Numbered from the stretch's first letter, positions 16,559-24,515 are shown. The stretch: DNA of 55,582 bases from Alicyclobacillus tolerans (GCF_021739485.1 NZ_JAJFNK010000033.1:1-55582), one strand, 5' to 3'. The notes: generated by a model not told the origin, from the letters alone. Numbers and translations are program-made.

Positions 16559-16906
16559 ATGGCATATCAGGTTACACCGAACGGTCCGGTTGTTCACATC
16601 ACCACCACACCAACGGGGCAAACCGTTACAAGCTACAACCCACACACGGGTAAAACCACCACGTTGCAGAACACCACCACATCCAGCATTCCCAACGTGC
16701 TAAACGGTTCGCTGATGAACCCCAACGCACCGGGTTTGCATTTAACGCTTGTGGGATGGTTTGTGTTTCTGCTGCTCCTCTACGCATGGTCCAAGACCAA
16801 CATGGGGCATGAGGTCATCTACTACGGCCTCGTTCTGATTCTAATCTTGCTACTCGTACGCAACTACCAATACGTCCTGAAGGACTTCACGTATCGCGTG
16901 AACTAG
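16559..16906 (+). CDS. 115-aa membrane protein with Thr-rich N-terminus
   Basis: AAGGAGGTGG precedes the ATG. The N-terminal 60 residues are Thr/Pro/Asn-rich and hydrophilic. Two membrane helices follow (LVGWFVFLLLLYAW and VIYYGLVLILILLLV). The last residues are basic. It is one of a run of four small genes with similar design, consistent with virion membrane proteins. Confidence 0.6.
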   Translation: MAYQVTPNGPVVHITTTPTGQTVTSYNPHTGKTTTLQNTTTSSIPNVLNGSLMNPNAPGLHLTLVGWFVFLLLLYAWSKTNMGHEVIYYGLVLILILLLVRNYQYVLKDFTYRVN

Positions 16907-16918
16907 GAGGGATTTTTC

Positions 16919-17104
16919 ATGAACAAGTTTATCCTCTATGCGGCAATTTTGATTGGGTTGATCGTCGTCGTTCGCTACTACGTTGGTACCTCCTCGGTCA
17001 TCAACTCGGGTTCCAGTGCGGGTGTCGGCCTCATTAATGCATTACAGGGTGGAAACCTCGCCAACAGCTATCCCACCGTTCCCAAGGCAAACGCGCAAGG
17101 CTAA
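16919..17104 (+). CDS. 61-aa membrane protein
   Basis: GGAGGGA precedes the ATG. An N-terminal hydrophobic helix (FILYAAILIGLIVVVRYYV) is followed by a Gly/Ser/Asn-rich tail. It could be a type II anchor in the internal membrane or a signal-anchored peptide. Spacing to both neighbours is under 25 bp, so it is co-transcribed. Confidence 0.6.
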   Translation: MNKFILYAAILIGLIVVVRYYVGTSSVINSGSSAGVGLINALQGGNLANSYPTVPKANAQG

Positions 17105-17127
17105 TTAAAAAACAGGAAGTGATTGCC

Positions 17128-17421
17128 ATGTTCGGACTTTTAAAGCTTCCACAGTGGTTTTTGGGCAGCCGTACGCTGCCCGGGCAACCCAACGTACAGC
17201 CAAACGTTTCGGTGGTACCGCAACCGCAAAACATGCTAACCGGCTTTGCACATGTCGTTAGCACACCGCAACAGCTAGGTTGGCAGACGTTTGCCACCGC
17301 CGTGGTGGATACCACGCTGCACGGTCAAACCACGCAGATCAACGGACCGGTACCCCATGGCTACGTAATCGGCAACGGTGGTACACCCACGGTTCGCTCC
17401 AGCAACGCCCCATCACCTTAA
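17128..17421 (+). CDS. 97-aa beta-rich protein of the virion cluster
   Basis: The ATG at 17128 follows AGGAAGTGA; an upstream GTG overlaps this site. The protein has no membrane helix and is rich in V, T, P, Q and G, with paired PNVQPNVSVVPQPQN-type repeats. That suggests an extended or beta structure, as in small capsid cement or spike-base proteins. No family was recognised. Confidence 0.55.
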   Translation: MFGLLKLPQWFLGSRTLPGQPNVQPNVSVVPQPQNMLTGFAHVVSTPQQLGWQTFATAVVDTTLHGQTTQINGPVPHGYVIGNGGTPTVRSSNAPSP

Positions 17422-17436
17422 GGGAGGTAGAGCAGC

Positions 17437-18915
17437 ATGTCTCTTGAAACCGATATTGAGCAAATGCCGCTAAAGGAAAAGCTGCTGATCGGTGCGGGTG
17501 TTGTCATCGCGGGGGTGTACCTATGGAATCGTATGTCCGCCAACTCAGGTATGTCCTCAACCACGGCACCTACCTCCACATCCACGGGTTCCTCAGGTTC
17601 CCTGGGTTCTTGGTATGGTGGCGGCGGTTCATCGGGAGGGTCGGGTTCCAGTGGTTCTGGTTCCGGTGGTTCTACATCGGGAAGCTTACCAACGGGCTCC
17701 TCGTCAGGGAGTTTACCAACGGGTTCCTCGTCAACCGGTTCAGGTGGAAGCACCACCGTTGTGCAAACACCACCGCCCTATGTACCTCCAACAACCACGG
17801 TTACCGCACCAAGCACGGTGATCTCACCCGCGTCGCTTACAACCGGACCGAATGGGCAGCTGGTGTTTACCAACCCCAACGCGACACGTCCCGCACCAAA
17901 CCCGAATGCCACCATCGTGTACAACCAAAACGGGATGACGGGTCCCGGTGCACCTGATACCACGGGTATACCCTCCAACCTAGCTACGGCCTTTCATCAG
18001 GCACAGGTGGCGGCATACCAGCAAAACGGCTCGGCGGAGTCCCCATCGTCAGCGGTGGCGCAAAACCTCGCGATCTTCCAACAAGATGCCGTCCCCATTG
18101 CCAACAATGGGCAGTATGGCACCATTTCACCGGGGCAGATCGTATTGTCATCCACGGGTGATGGTCACGGTAACGCCTCGAGCTATTACATTGAAAACAT
18201 CAACGGTCAGCTGTATAAGGGACAGGTTCCCGTGGCCTTGGCACCGTTTAGCAGCACGAACGCGGTTACACCGAAAAGCTACGCCAACCCAACGAAGCAG
18301 GCCACGCAACCCTACACGGCCTCCAACAACGTAGGGTCCCATTCCAATACCTCAAGCTCATCAGGTAGCGGTGGTGTTCTACCCGCACCACCGGCGTCCT
18401 ACTCAGCGGGTACAAGCGTTTATGGTTCAGGCAGCTCCACGCCTACCAAGTCAACCACGACCATCCACAACGTGGTGGGGTCGGGTCAAACGGGTGCCAC
18501 GGGTCCCAACGGCACCAATCCCCACAACGCGTTTGTGGCAAACTCCAACGGGACCGTGACGATGTATGACCAGTACGGCATCCCCAGCACCTGGAGCTAT
18601 TCACAGGCAAAAAGCCTTGGCTATACGGGTCCCGCACCATCCTCAACACCCTCGTACGGCAACTCCGGTGGGCATCACAGCGGTGGTGGTAGCAGCTACT
18701 CAGCACCGTCCAACAACTCCAGCTCAAGTAGCCCTGCTTCCAACAACTCAGCATCCAACAACTCAAGCGCTAGTAGCTCAAGCTCAGGTTCATCCGGTGG
18801 ATGGCACCCGGCCAACGCTACCCGAAACTCAAACGGCTCTTGGACGGTTCATACCTGGGGCGGTGGTACCTCCACGGTTTCAGCCGCGAGCGCCAAGACG
18901 TACGGTTGGAGTTGA
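17437..18915 (+). CDS. Membrane-anchored Ser/Gly/Thr-rich stalk protein (492 aa)
   Basis: AGGGAGGTAG precedes the ATG. One membrane helix (LLIGAGVVIAGVYLW, about residues 15-30) is followed by some 450 residues of low-complexity sequence dominated by S, G, T, P and N, including SGSLPTGSSS repeats near residue 85. A less simple middle (about 175-290) and a C-terminal unit, GGWHPANATRNSNGSW, end the chain. The design is that of a flexible stalk reaching from a membrane through a capsid. A virion spike base or host-contact filament is plausible. The low-complexity DNA may also recombine and vary in length. Confidence 0.6.
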   Translation: MSLETDIEQMPLKEKLLIGAGVVIAGVYLWNRMSANSGMSSTTAPTSTSTGSSGSLGSWYGGGGSSGGSGSSGSGSGGSTSGSLPTGSSSGSLPTGSSSTGSGGSTTVVQTPPPYVPPTTTVTAPSTVISPASLTTGPNGQLVFTNPNATRPAPNPNATIVYNQNGMTGPGAPDTTGIPSNLATAFHQAQVAAYQQNGSAESPSSAVAQNLAIFQQDAVPIANNGQYGTISPGQIVLSSTGDGHGNASSYYIENINGQLYKGQVPVALAPFSSTNAVTPKSYANPTKQATQPYTASNNVGSHSNTSSSSGSGGVLPAPPASYSAGTSVYGSGSSTPTKSTTTIHNVVGSGQTGATGPNGTNPHNAFVANSNGTVTMYDQYGIPSTWSYSQAKSLGYTGPAPSSTPSYGNSGGHHSGGGSSYSAPSNNSSSSSPASNNSASNNSSASSSSSGSSGGWHPANATRNSNGSWTVHTWGGGTSTVSAASAKTYGWS

Positions 18916-18921
18916 TGCCGT

Positions 18922-19626
18922 ATGACCGCGATTAACCCCCGCGTTTACCAACTAGCCCAGATGGTCTCACAGGCCACTGGGCTGCACACGCAGGTTGTCC
19001 TGGCACAGTGGGATGCGGAGCAGGGCGGTACGGGGATGCTTCGAGGTCAGTGGAACAACTTCTACAACAACCCCGCGGGCATGACCTACGGCGTGCCACA
19101 GGTTGATGCCCTGTCAAACGGTACGCAGAACGGTTTTCTGACCTTTCCCTCTCGTCAGGCAGGTGCACAGGCCTACGCGGACTTCTACCTCTATGCACCC
19201 TCCATGGCCAATGTGCGTAAGGCCTTTAACGGCTCAGCCCAATCACAGCTAAACGCCATTGCGGCTAGCCCATGGGCAGGAAGCCACTACTCGGCAAACG
19301 GTGTGCCAGGACAGGCATTGTTTAACGACTACAACTCCTTAACGGGGGCGAAGCTAGTGCCAAACACAGCCTCTTACCTTGCATCACAGATGGATACCGC
19401 ACCCACCCAGGTACCGGGAACCACCTTTTCGGACTTTCTAACAAACCTAAACTCAGACATGACAATCGATAGCGGCTTCTCCATCCTCCATCCGGTTCAG
19501 GGTGGTAAGGCCCTTGCGCTACGCGGTGGCATCATGCTACTGGGCATCATCCTGATCATCTTCGGTCTTCTTGCCATCGTAAACCATGAGGTAAATGCCC
19601 TCGGCGGCATCAGGTTGGGGGTGTGA
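18922..19626 (+). CDS. Virion muralytic enzyme (glucosaminidase/lysozyme-like) with C-terminal anchor
   Basis: In the 234-residue protein, residues about 1-150 contain the pattern of glucosaminidase/lysozyme-like enzymes: QWDAEQGGTGM, NNFYNNPAGMTYG, FLTFPSRQAGAQAYADFY and ASPWAGSHYSANG. The likely acid is E34 in the first block. A single membrane helix near 200-222 (GGIMLLGIILIIFGLLAIV) anchors it. It would cut peptidoglycan during entry, as membrane-bound P7 does in PRD1, or during exit. It lies between two spike-like genes, which favours a virion location. The exact bond cleaved is unknown. Confidence 0.72.
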   Translation: MTAINPRVYQLAQMVSQATGLHTQVVLAQWDAEQGGTGMLRGQWNNFYNNPAGMTYGVPQVDALSNGTQNGFLTFPSRQAGAQAYADFYLYAPSMANVRKAFNGSAQSQLNAIAASPWAGSHYSANGVPGQALFNDYNSLTGAKLVPNTASYLASQMDTAPTQVPGTTFSDFLTNLNSDMTIDSGFSILHPVQGGKALALRGGIMLLGIILIIFGLLAIVNHEVNALGGIRLGV

Positions 19627-19629
19627 TCA

Positions 19630-21903
19630 ATGTTTCAGGTCCTATTTAGCAATACCCAACTTAGTGCCCTCACCACTTCCAGTCCCATCCAAAAGGCGAG
19701 CATTGGGACGCCTGCGGGTGCGGGCATTAAGTTTTTAAACCAGTCACAATACACGCTGCAGGTTTACAACGATGGTCTGCAGCTTGACACGGTGCCCCCA
19801 TACACGTTTTTAATCATCCCCATGCAGCATGCGTTAAGCGTGCGGTTTGACCCAAGCGTTACGTCCGCGTTAAACACGGGCATTCAGGAAATTGCCTACG
19901 CCACGTTGGACACGGCCACCACGGGTACGGGTTCCATTCAGTTTGACGGCACGCTGCAGACCAACATCACAAACACGAACCTGACAATTGCAAGCGGTAC
20001 CGTTTCATTGGATTCAAGCTCAACCGTCAACGTGACAGGAGCGGTGAGCATTGCCAGTGGGAGCACAATCGGAATCGACGGAGCCGTCGCTATTGCATCG
20101 GGCTCATCGGTGGACATTAACGGTCCAGTCCAAATTGCTTCCGGTGCTTCCATCGGAATTACTGGTCCTGTTGATGTTACTGGGAGCAGTGTTGCTGTTT
20201 CTGGCGCGGTGGAAATCGCACCTGGACAGGACATCAGCATCCGAGGACCCGTAACCATCTCAGGTACGGTAAATTCACAGATAACCAATGCGTCTTTGGC
20301 CGTTGACATCAACGGAACACCCAACGTTAACGTGGCATCCGGCTCCATGTACCTTTTAGGTACGGCGGATGTGAACATCACGGGAACCCCAACCTTTAAC
20401 GTGGGTTCAATGCCTAACGTAACAATTGCCAGCGGAACAATTGACCTAGCCTCGGGAACGCAGGTTTCCGTTACCAACCAAAGCTTTCAGGTGGAGAATA
20501 AGGCCGGTGGCGTTTTGCAGGTAGGCGGTACGATTGATGTTGGCAGCGTTCCCAACATCGTGGTGGAGTCAGGTACGATTGCCTTGGCATCCGGTACGCA
20601 GGTAAGCCTAACCAATCAAACGTTTCAGGTAGAGAACACCTCAGGTGGAACGCTTCAGGTAGGAGGTACCATTACCATTGGCAATACGCCGGGTGTGTAT
20701 GTCTATGGAACCCCCAACTTTAACATTGCCAATACACCTAGCGTAACCCTTTCAGGGCAAAACACGGTGAACATAGGCAATGTACCCTCCGTGGTGGTTC
20801 AGTCCGGTACAATGTCCATCGACTCCACGAATAATGCCGTGACGATTGCCAACGTTCCCACCTTTTCCATTGATGCCCAAAACAACACCGTAAACGTGGG
20901 CAACACGCCTAACGTCAACATCAGCGGTACGGTTCAAACCACCATTACCGATTCCACGGTTACCTTAGAAACAAAATCCCTGGTCACAAATACCTCCTCA
21001 CAACCCGTGCCGACCATTCCCCAATCCTATTATGGAACCGGCGGTGATGGTGCCTTTTCACCTACCGCTAACTACACATTTCAAAACGTCGCAAACGAGG
21101 GGGATATTCACAACTTCACCTCGGTAAACATTCCCACCGGTGTCACCGTGTCGTGGGCCAACAACGCCCATTACGCATGTTGGTTTGTACAAGGTGACGT
21201 AACCATTGACGGTGCCATATTCTCACCGAATGCCACGCCAAATGTTTCATCAGGTCAACCGCAAATTACCCTGTTTAACGGTGCAATTACCGTGGACAAG
21301 GGTGGTAACGGCGGCGCTGGCGGAACAGGTGGATGGAACAGCGGAAGTGGCGCCGCAGGTGGGAGCGGGGGTGCGGCGTCACCTTATGGTGCCGGTTCAG
21401 GTGGAGGCGGCGGAGGCGGCGAAGAATCTAGCAGCGGCAGCGGCGGTGGCGGAGCGGGGGCTGGGTATGGCGGGTACGGCGGTGCTTCAAATGGAAGCCC
21501 AGCTCAAGCTGGTGGAAACGGAACGAACGGATCCGCTACGTCAAATGGCGGGGCCGGGTACGACGGCGGATCAAACGGTCAGGACGCAACCCAGACCGGC
21601 ACAGCGACACTTATCATCATTGCTAGCGGGAGTATCACCATTAGCGGGACAATTAACTCCTATGGAGGCAATGGCGGAAACGGCGGAAACGGATACATAG
21701 GCGGCGGTGGTGGCGGTGGAGGCGGCGGCGGTTCAGTCATGCTCTATAGTGGGTCCACTGTTTCCGTGACGGGCACAATTAATGTAAACGGAGGCATTGG
21801 AGGCACAGGGGCGAGTGGGGGCGTTGCTGCACCTCTCAACGGACAGAACGGTCAAGCTGGTACGGTAATAATTTATCAATATAATAACCAAATTGCGGGG
21901 TGA
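19630..21903 (+). CDS. Probable receptor-binding spike/fibre with beta repeats and Gly-rich tip
   Basis: The 757-residue protein has a compact N-terminal region (about 1-115). Some 350 residues of short beta repeats follow, of types VNIGNVPSVVVQSG, GPVQIASGASIGI and a duplicated unit of about 48 residues containing VTNQSFQVEN. A globular part (about 455-555) precedes a Gly-rich region with GGGGGGGG runs (about 557-725) and a short beta end. The repeats suggest a trimeric beta-helical or beta-spiral shaft. Gly-rich tips are known in some phage adhesins, where they bind hosts. It is the largest gene of the element and a likely host-range determinant. Confidence 0.72.
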   Translation: MFQVLFSNTQLSALTTSSPIQKASIGTPAGAGIKFLNQSQYTLQVYNDGLQLDTVPPYTFLIIPMQHALSVRFDPSVTSALNTGIQEIAYATLDTATTGTGSIQFDGTLQTNITNTNLTIASGTVSLDSSSTVNVTGAVSIASGSTIGIDGAVAIASGSSVDINGPVQIASGASIGITGPVDVTGSSVAVSGAVEIAPGQDISIRGPVTISGTVNSQITNASLAVDINGTPNVNVASGSMYLLGTADVNITGTPTFNVGSMPNVTIASGTIDLASGTQVSVTNQSFQVENKAGGVLQVGGTIDVGSVPNIVVESGTIALASGTQVSLTNQTFQVENTSGGTLQVGGTITIGNTPGVYVYGTPNFNIANTPSVTLSGQNTVNIGNVPSVVVQSGTMSIDSTNNAVTIANVPTFSIDAQNNTVNVGNTPNVNISGTVQTTITDSTVTLETKSLVTNTSSQPVPTIPQSYYGTGGDGAFSPTANYTFQNVANEGDIHNFTSVNIPTGVTVSWANNAHYACWFVQGDVTIDGAIFSPNATPNVSSGQPQITLFNGAITVDKGGNGGAGGTGGWNSGSGAAGGSGGAASPYGAGSGGGGGGGEESSSGSGGGGAGAGYGGYGGASNGSPAQAGGNGTNGSATSNGGAGYDGGSNGQDATQTGTATLIIIASGSITISGTINSYGGNGGNGGNGYIGGGGGGGGGGGSVMLYSGSTVSVTGTINVNGGIGGTGASGGVAAPLNGQNGQAGTVIIYQYNNQIAG

Positions 21904-21909
21904 TTGCAC

Positions 21910-22233
21910 ATGGCCGTTCACTTTGTCCATGCCCCATACATGAAGGCATCCCGTGACAAGTTAGCTGAGCTTTACGCGCAGGGTGCGGATATTGTTTACA
22001 CCGAACGTTGGAAGGCATCCGATGATGCACGTTATACCTTTACCGATACCCCCTCATACATCTCCTTTTTGCCCACCATCCTGCTCGTTGATACGGATCA
22101 TAAAACCGTATTGGCAAGGATTGAGCATCCCCAACACATCACCAAGGCAAACATCGATTGGCTGCACCAACAGCACGCCACCTGGGTGAAGGGTGGTAAA
22201 AAGGGAAAATTCCCTAAACCGCCCTGGGCCTAA
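21910..22233 (+). CDS. 107-aa protein, possibly thioredoxin-like fold
   Basis: The ATG at 21910 follows GGGGTGA, which contains the stop of the spike gene. The core HFVHAPYMKASRDKLAELY and SFLPTILLVDTDHKTVLARI resembles the beta-alpha-beta and cis-Pro portions of thioredoxin folds, but no CxxC pair is present. It would then be structural rather than redox active. The C-terminus is basic (KGGKKGKFPKPPW). The assignment is weak. Confidence 0.45.
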   Translation: MAVHFVHAPYMKASRDKLAELYAQGADIVYTERWKASDDARYTFTDTPSYISFLPTILLVDTDHKTVLARIEHPQHITKANIDWLHQQHATWVKGGKKGKFPKPPWA

Positions 22234-22303
22234 CCTGTCATAAAATGCCACGCAAATCCTATGCAGTTCCCAGATGCGGTTAGCATCAGGGAGGCATGGT
22301 GAT

Positions 22304-22843
22304 TTGAGGCTATTCAAACCCACGTTGGATGAGATTAAAAACCACCCCAACGACATTTGGAATTTAGTTGAACCGGACATTAAGACGATGACCGGCTACG
22401 TTGCGCGGCAAAAGGGCCTTGACCGGGACGAGCTCTATCAACAGGCGTACCTTTACTTTCGGAGCGCCTGTGAGAAGTTTGAACCCAACTACCAGGGAAA
22501 GGACATTCCCTTTGACCGGTACATGTACAAGAACGTTTGGATGAACCTACGGGCCTACGCGCAGTCGTACCACTTCAAACGTAAACGTGAGCCGGCCAAG
22601 GAGGTTTTCCCTAGGACGGACGACGAGGCTGAGTGGAACGTGGAGGAACGCGAAACCGTTGCGCGATGCATAAGCGTGTTGGATGACAAGTACGCCACCA
22701 TCGTTAGGCTGTGGATGAAGGGGTACAAGCAGACCGAGATCGCCGACATCATTGGGCTTTCACAATCCCGAATCTGCGTGCTGCTGCAAAAGGCCTTCAG
22801 AAAAATGAGGGAGGTAGGTAGGGATGAGGAAGAAGAAATCTAA
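22304..22843 (+). CDS. Element-encoded sigma-70-family factor
   Basis: The TTG start at 22304 is chosen because GGGAGG lies nine bases before it; an upstream ATG at 22274 has no ribosome site. The 179 residues contain a region 2 (LDRDELYQQAYLYFRSACEKF, then FDRYMYKNVWMNLRAYA) and a region 4 HTH (VLDDKYATIVRLWMKGY, then TEIADIIGLSQSRI). It should direct host RNA polymerase to element promoters. Sigma factors are unusual in tectivirus-size genomes and suggest a timed gene programme. It follows the spike gene and overlaps the next small gene. Confidence 0.85.
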   Translation: MRLFKPTLDEIKNHPNDIWNLVEPDIKTMTGYVARQKGLDRDELYQQAYLYFRSACEKFEPNYQGKDIPFDRYMYKNVWMNLRAYAQSYHFKRKREPAKEVFPRTDDEAEWNVEERETVARCISVLDDKYATIVRLWMKGYKQTEIADIIGLSQSRICVLLQKAFRKMREVGRDEEEEI

Positions 22844-22979
22844 GCACATTGGCTTTGATGCGCTTGAGCATAAGGTTGCCCGTCAGTATGAAAAAAAGGG
22901 TGACTCCAAGAAGACCGCCCTTCGCATCGGTAAGGATGTGGCAGGTAAGGTTTACTGGTCCAAGAAACGAGGAAAATAA
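22824..22979 (+). CDS. 51-aa basic phage-type protein
   Basis: A GGGAGGTAGG ribosome site precedes the ATG. The sequence HIGFDALEHKVARQYEKKG with TALRIGKDVAGKVYW resembles small conserved basic proteins found in many tailed phages, with unknown function (a matter of recall, not a search). It overlaps the end of the sigma factor gene by 20 bp and is probably co-translated. It may bind nucleic acid. Confidence 0.65.
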   Translation: MRKKKSKHIGFDALEHKVARQYEKKGDSKKTALRIGKDVAGKVYWSKKRGK

Positions 22980-22994
22980 GGAGCTGAATAAGCC

Positions 22995-23132
22995 ATGGAA
23001 AATAACAATGGAACGATGACCTACGTCATCATCGCGCTTGTCGTGGTAATCGCGTTCGTAGGGTTTAAATTCTGGAAGGCTAAGCAACAACCGCAACTTA
23101 ACTCTGCACCAGGTGAACCGGTTGATTACTAG
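22995..23132 (+). CDS. 45-aa single-pass membrane protein, last rightward gene
   Basis: AAGGAG precedes the ATG. It has one helix (YVIIALVVVIAFVGFKFW) and a polar Pro-rich tail. It ends the rightward transcription unit and is followed by a strong bidirectional terminator. It fits the series of small membrane proteins in this element. Confidence 0.55.
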   Translation: MENNNGTMTYVIIALVVVIAFVGFKFWKAKQQPQLNSAPGEPVDY

Positions 23133-23145
23133 TCAAAATAATTAA

Positions 23146-23178
23146 GGGAGCAGCGTTTTTAGCTGCTCCCATTTTAAT
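23146..23178. terminator. Bidirectional terminator between rightward late and leftward early genes
   Basis: The perfect 9-bp stem GGGAGCAGC / GCTGCTCCC has a GTTTTTA loop. It is flanked by ATTTTAATTT on the right and an A-rich tract on the left, so it can end transcripts from both sides where the two operons converge. Confidence 0.88.
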
Positions 23179-23386
23179 TTATTTCAGTTGCCCACATTTC
23201 CAAGATGCCCTGGATGGATTCAGGATCATCCCCTTCTATGGTTCTCACATCGTATGTATTAAACCTTACCGTTACCTGTATGTAGGGTTTGCCGTTCCAA
23301 GCAATCGTTTCCTGAACTTGATATTGGGATTCATCGTAACCCAGTAAAAGCAGCATCATGTTAAACCCTTCCAAAAGCTCATTCAT
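23174..23386 (-). CDS. Uncharacterised 70-aa early protein
   Basis: This is the last gene of the leftward operon. The start at 23386 is preferred to one four codons upstream on ribosome-site spacing. It is acidic with alternating beta strands (YIQVTVRFNTYDVRTI). No family was recognised. It overlaps the upstream gene by a few bases, which implies translational coupling. Confidence 0.5.
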   Translation of the reverse strand: MNELLEGFNMMLLLLGYDESQYQVQETIAWNGKPYIQVTVRFNTYDVRTIEGDDPESIQGILEMWATEIN

Positions 23387-23585
23387 TTTTGAGACCATTC
23401 CCGTAGGTTTTTTCGTACCAGAATAAAAAATCCTGCTCCAACCGGTTTAGAATGGCCTCTCGCTCAGTTTTAGGGCATACCTGTAGTCTATTATTCAAAT
23501 CATCCACTACGACCTCTATGATGTCGTAGTGACCATCTATGTGTGCGTGAACGACATAGTCGCCGAAGCGTTTTGAGATTAACAA
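23379..23585 (-). CDS. Uncharacterised 68-aa early protein
   Basis: The TTG at 23585 lies eight bases after GGGAGG; the GTG three codons earlier overlaps it. The product is acidic with a beta-rich start (DYVVHAHIDGHYDIIEVVV) and a helical end (AILNRLEQDFLFWYEKTYG). It may be a small regulator or anti-host factor, as is common in early phage operons, but there is no motif to support this. Confidence 0.5.
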   Translation of the reverse strand: MLISKRFGDYVVHAHIDGHYDIIEVVVDDLNNRLQVCPKTEREAILNRLEQDFLFWYEKTYGNGLKNE

Positions 23586-23587
23586 AC

Positions 23588-23737
23588 TTACCACCTCCCA
23601 TAAAATAATTTTAAAATTGCCGTGGACATCGATTGATGCATGATGAAGTGGGCCGCTAAACCGTAGAGGAATAAGCCGCAGATAAGGAGGATTCCCATCG
23701 TGGCGAGGATGGCGAGGATGTCGTCAAGACGTTTCAT
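23588..23737 (-). CDS. 49-aa membrane protein of the early operon
   Basis: The ATG at 23737 follows AGGCACG; its start overlaps the end of the upstream NUMOD3-type gene. Two short hydrophobic helices (LAILATMGILLICGLFLYGL and a weaker second) span most of the protein. It could be a superinfection-exclusion or lysis peptide; nothing in the sequence decides. Confidence 0.45.
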   Translation of the reverse strand: MKRLDDILAILATMGILLICGLFLYGLAAHFIMHQSMSTAILKLFYGRW

Positions 23738-23999
23738 TTTTTCGTGCCTGCCAATATTTCCTCTTAGCCTCACTTATCTTTCTACAATGTTCCGCTGAAA
23801 AAGGCTTACCCTTATGAGTTTCGCTCATCCTTCTACGTGTTTCATCTGAATGTGTTTTACCAAGGTAAGGGCTTTTTCTACCCTTTAGAGATGCACTTAT
23901 CTTTCTACGATGTTCCTCAGAATGTGTTTTACCCTTTTTAGATTCAGATAGCTTCCGTTTGTGTTCATCGGACATCTTAAATCCCTTATGCCGTCCCAT
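23724..23999 (-). CDS. Stand-alone NUMOD3 repeat DNA-binding protein (91 aa)
   Basis: The whole protein is a row of four NUMOD3-type motifs (SDEHKRKLSESKKGK, SEEHRRKISASLKGR, SDETRRRMSETHKGK, SAEHCRKISEAKRKY). These are normally the DNA-contacting parts of GIY-YIG and HNH homing endonucleases. No nuclease domain is fused here, so it is either the remnant of a homing nuclease or a co-opted DNA-binding protein. GGGAGGG precedes the ATG. It lies in the early leftward operon, close to the right terminal repeat. Confidence 0.82.
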   Translation of the reverse strand: MGRHKGFKMSDEHKRKLSESKKGKTHSEEHRRKISASLKGRKSPYLGKTHSDETRRRMSETHKGKPFSAEHCRKISEAKRKYWQARKNETS

Positions 24000-24001
24000 T
24001 T

Positions 24002-24262
24002 CTATTTACCCTCCCTTTCAGCTTCAGCTGCTAAGTGAAGTTGTTCAGCCATACCAATCTTAATCAATCGAAAAAACGGTACCTCGTCAAAAACCGTAGG
24101 ATGCATACGCATGATGTCATTTAGCGTAATAATTAATGCAAGCTCATCATTGTCATGAATAAGAATCCTGTTTGATTCATGCATGATACCGAATTGTTCT
24201 TCACCAATCTTTTTAATCGCAAACTCAGTCATCATATCGTATGCTTGTTTTCCAATGTTCAT
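24002..24262 (-). CDS. Uncharacterised 86-aa early protein
   Basis: TAAGGAGG precedes the ATG. The protein is helical and acidic with Met- and Ile-rich helices (YDMMTEFAIKKIGEEQFG, LIITLNDIMRM). It is not membrane-bound. It sits 1-2 bp from both neighbours, so it is a firm member of the early operon. No family was recognised. Confidence 0.55.
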   Translation of the reverse strand: MNIGKQAYDMMTEFAIKKIGEEQFGIMHESNRILIHDNDELALIITLNDIMRMHPTVFDEVPFFRLIKIGMAEQLHLAAEAEREGK

Positions 24263-24263
24263 C

Positions 24264-24446
24264 TTAATCCTCCTTAATTCCGTAAAATTGACGATAGACC
24301 CTGTCTACCTCTTCCTGACTAAACCAATACCGACCTGAATCGGCCAACCGTAACCCGTGGATCTTACCCTGCTTCTGCCAATTGCGAACGGTGTTGGGCG
24401 TCACGCCGATGTAGGCGGCCACGTCCTTGAGTTTATATAGCTTCAT
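24264..24446 (-). CDS. MerR/excisionase-type HTH regulator (60 aa)
   Basis: The sequence YKLKDVAAYIGVTPNTVRNW with GRYWFSQEEVDRVYR is a complete MerR-like winged HTH of the excisionase/helix-turn-helix_17 type. GGGAGG precedes the ATG. As the first gene of the leftward operon, 250 bp from the right terminal repeat, it could repress this operon or shape the end DNA for excision or integration by Cas1, in the way that Xis proteins help integrases. An inverted repeat upstream (24498-24515) is a candidate binding site. Confidence 0.82.
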   Translation of the reverse strand: MKLYKLKDVAAYIGVTPNTVRNWQKQGKIHGLRLADSGRYWFSQEEVDRVYRQFYGIKED

Positions 24447-24497
24447 TCTCCGAACCTCCCATTTGATGAAGTTATGATATTTAAAACGAATGTGGTT

Positions 24498-24515
24498 TTT
24501 AACACAAAGGTTAAA
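24498..24515. promoter_or_regulatory. Candidate operator TTTAAC-N6-GTTAAA
   Basis: A perfect 6-bp inverted repeat with a 6-bp gap lies about 50 bp upstream of the HTH gene, within the probable leftward promoter. It is a likely autoregulatory site for that HTH protein. No direct evidence is available. Confidence 0.45.

Noticed and set aside
19938..20477. Leftward frame inside the spike gene
   Set aside because: Shadow of the beta repeats; Pro/Val/Thr-rich translation with no start signal.
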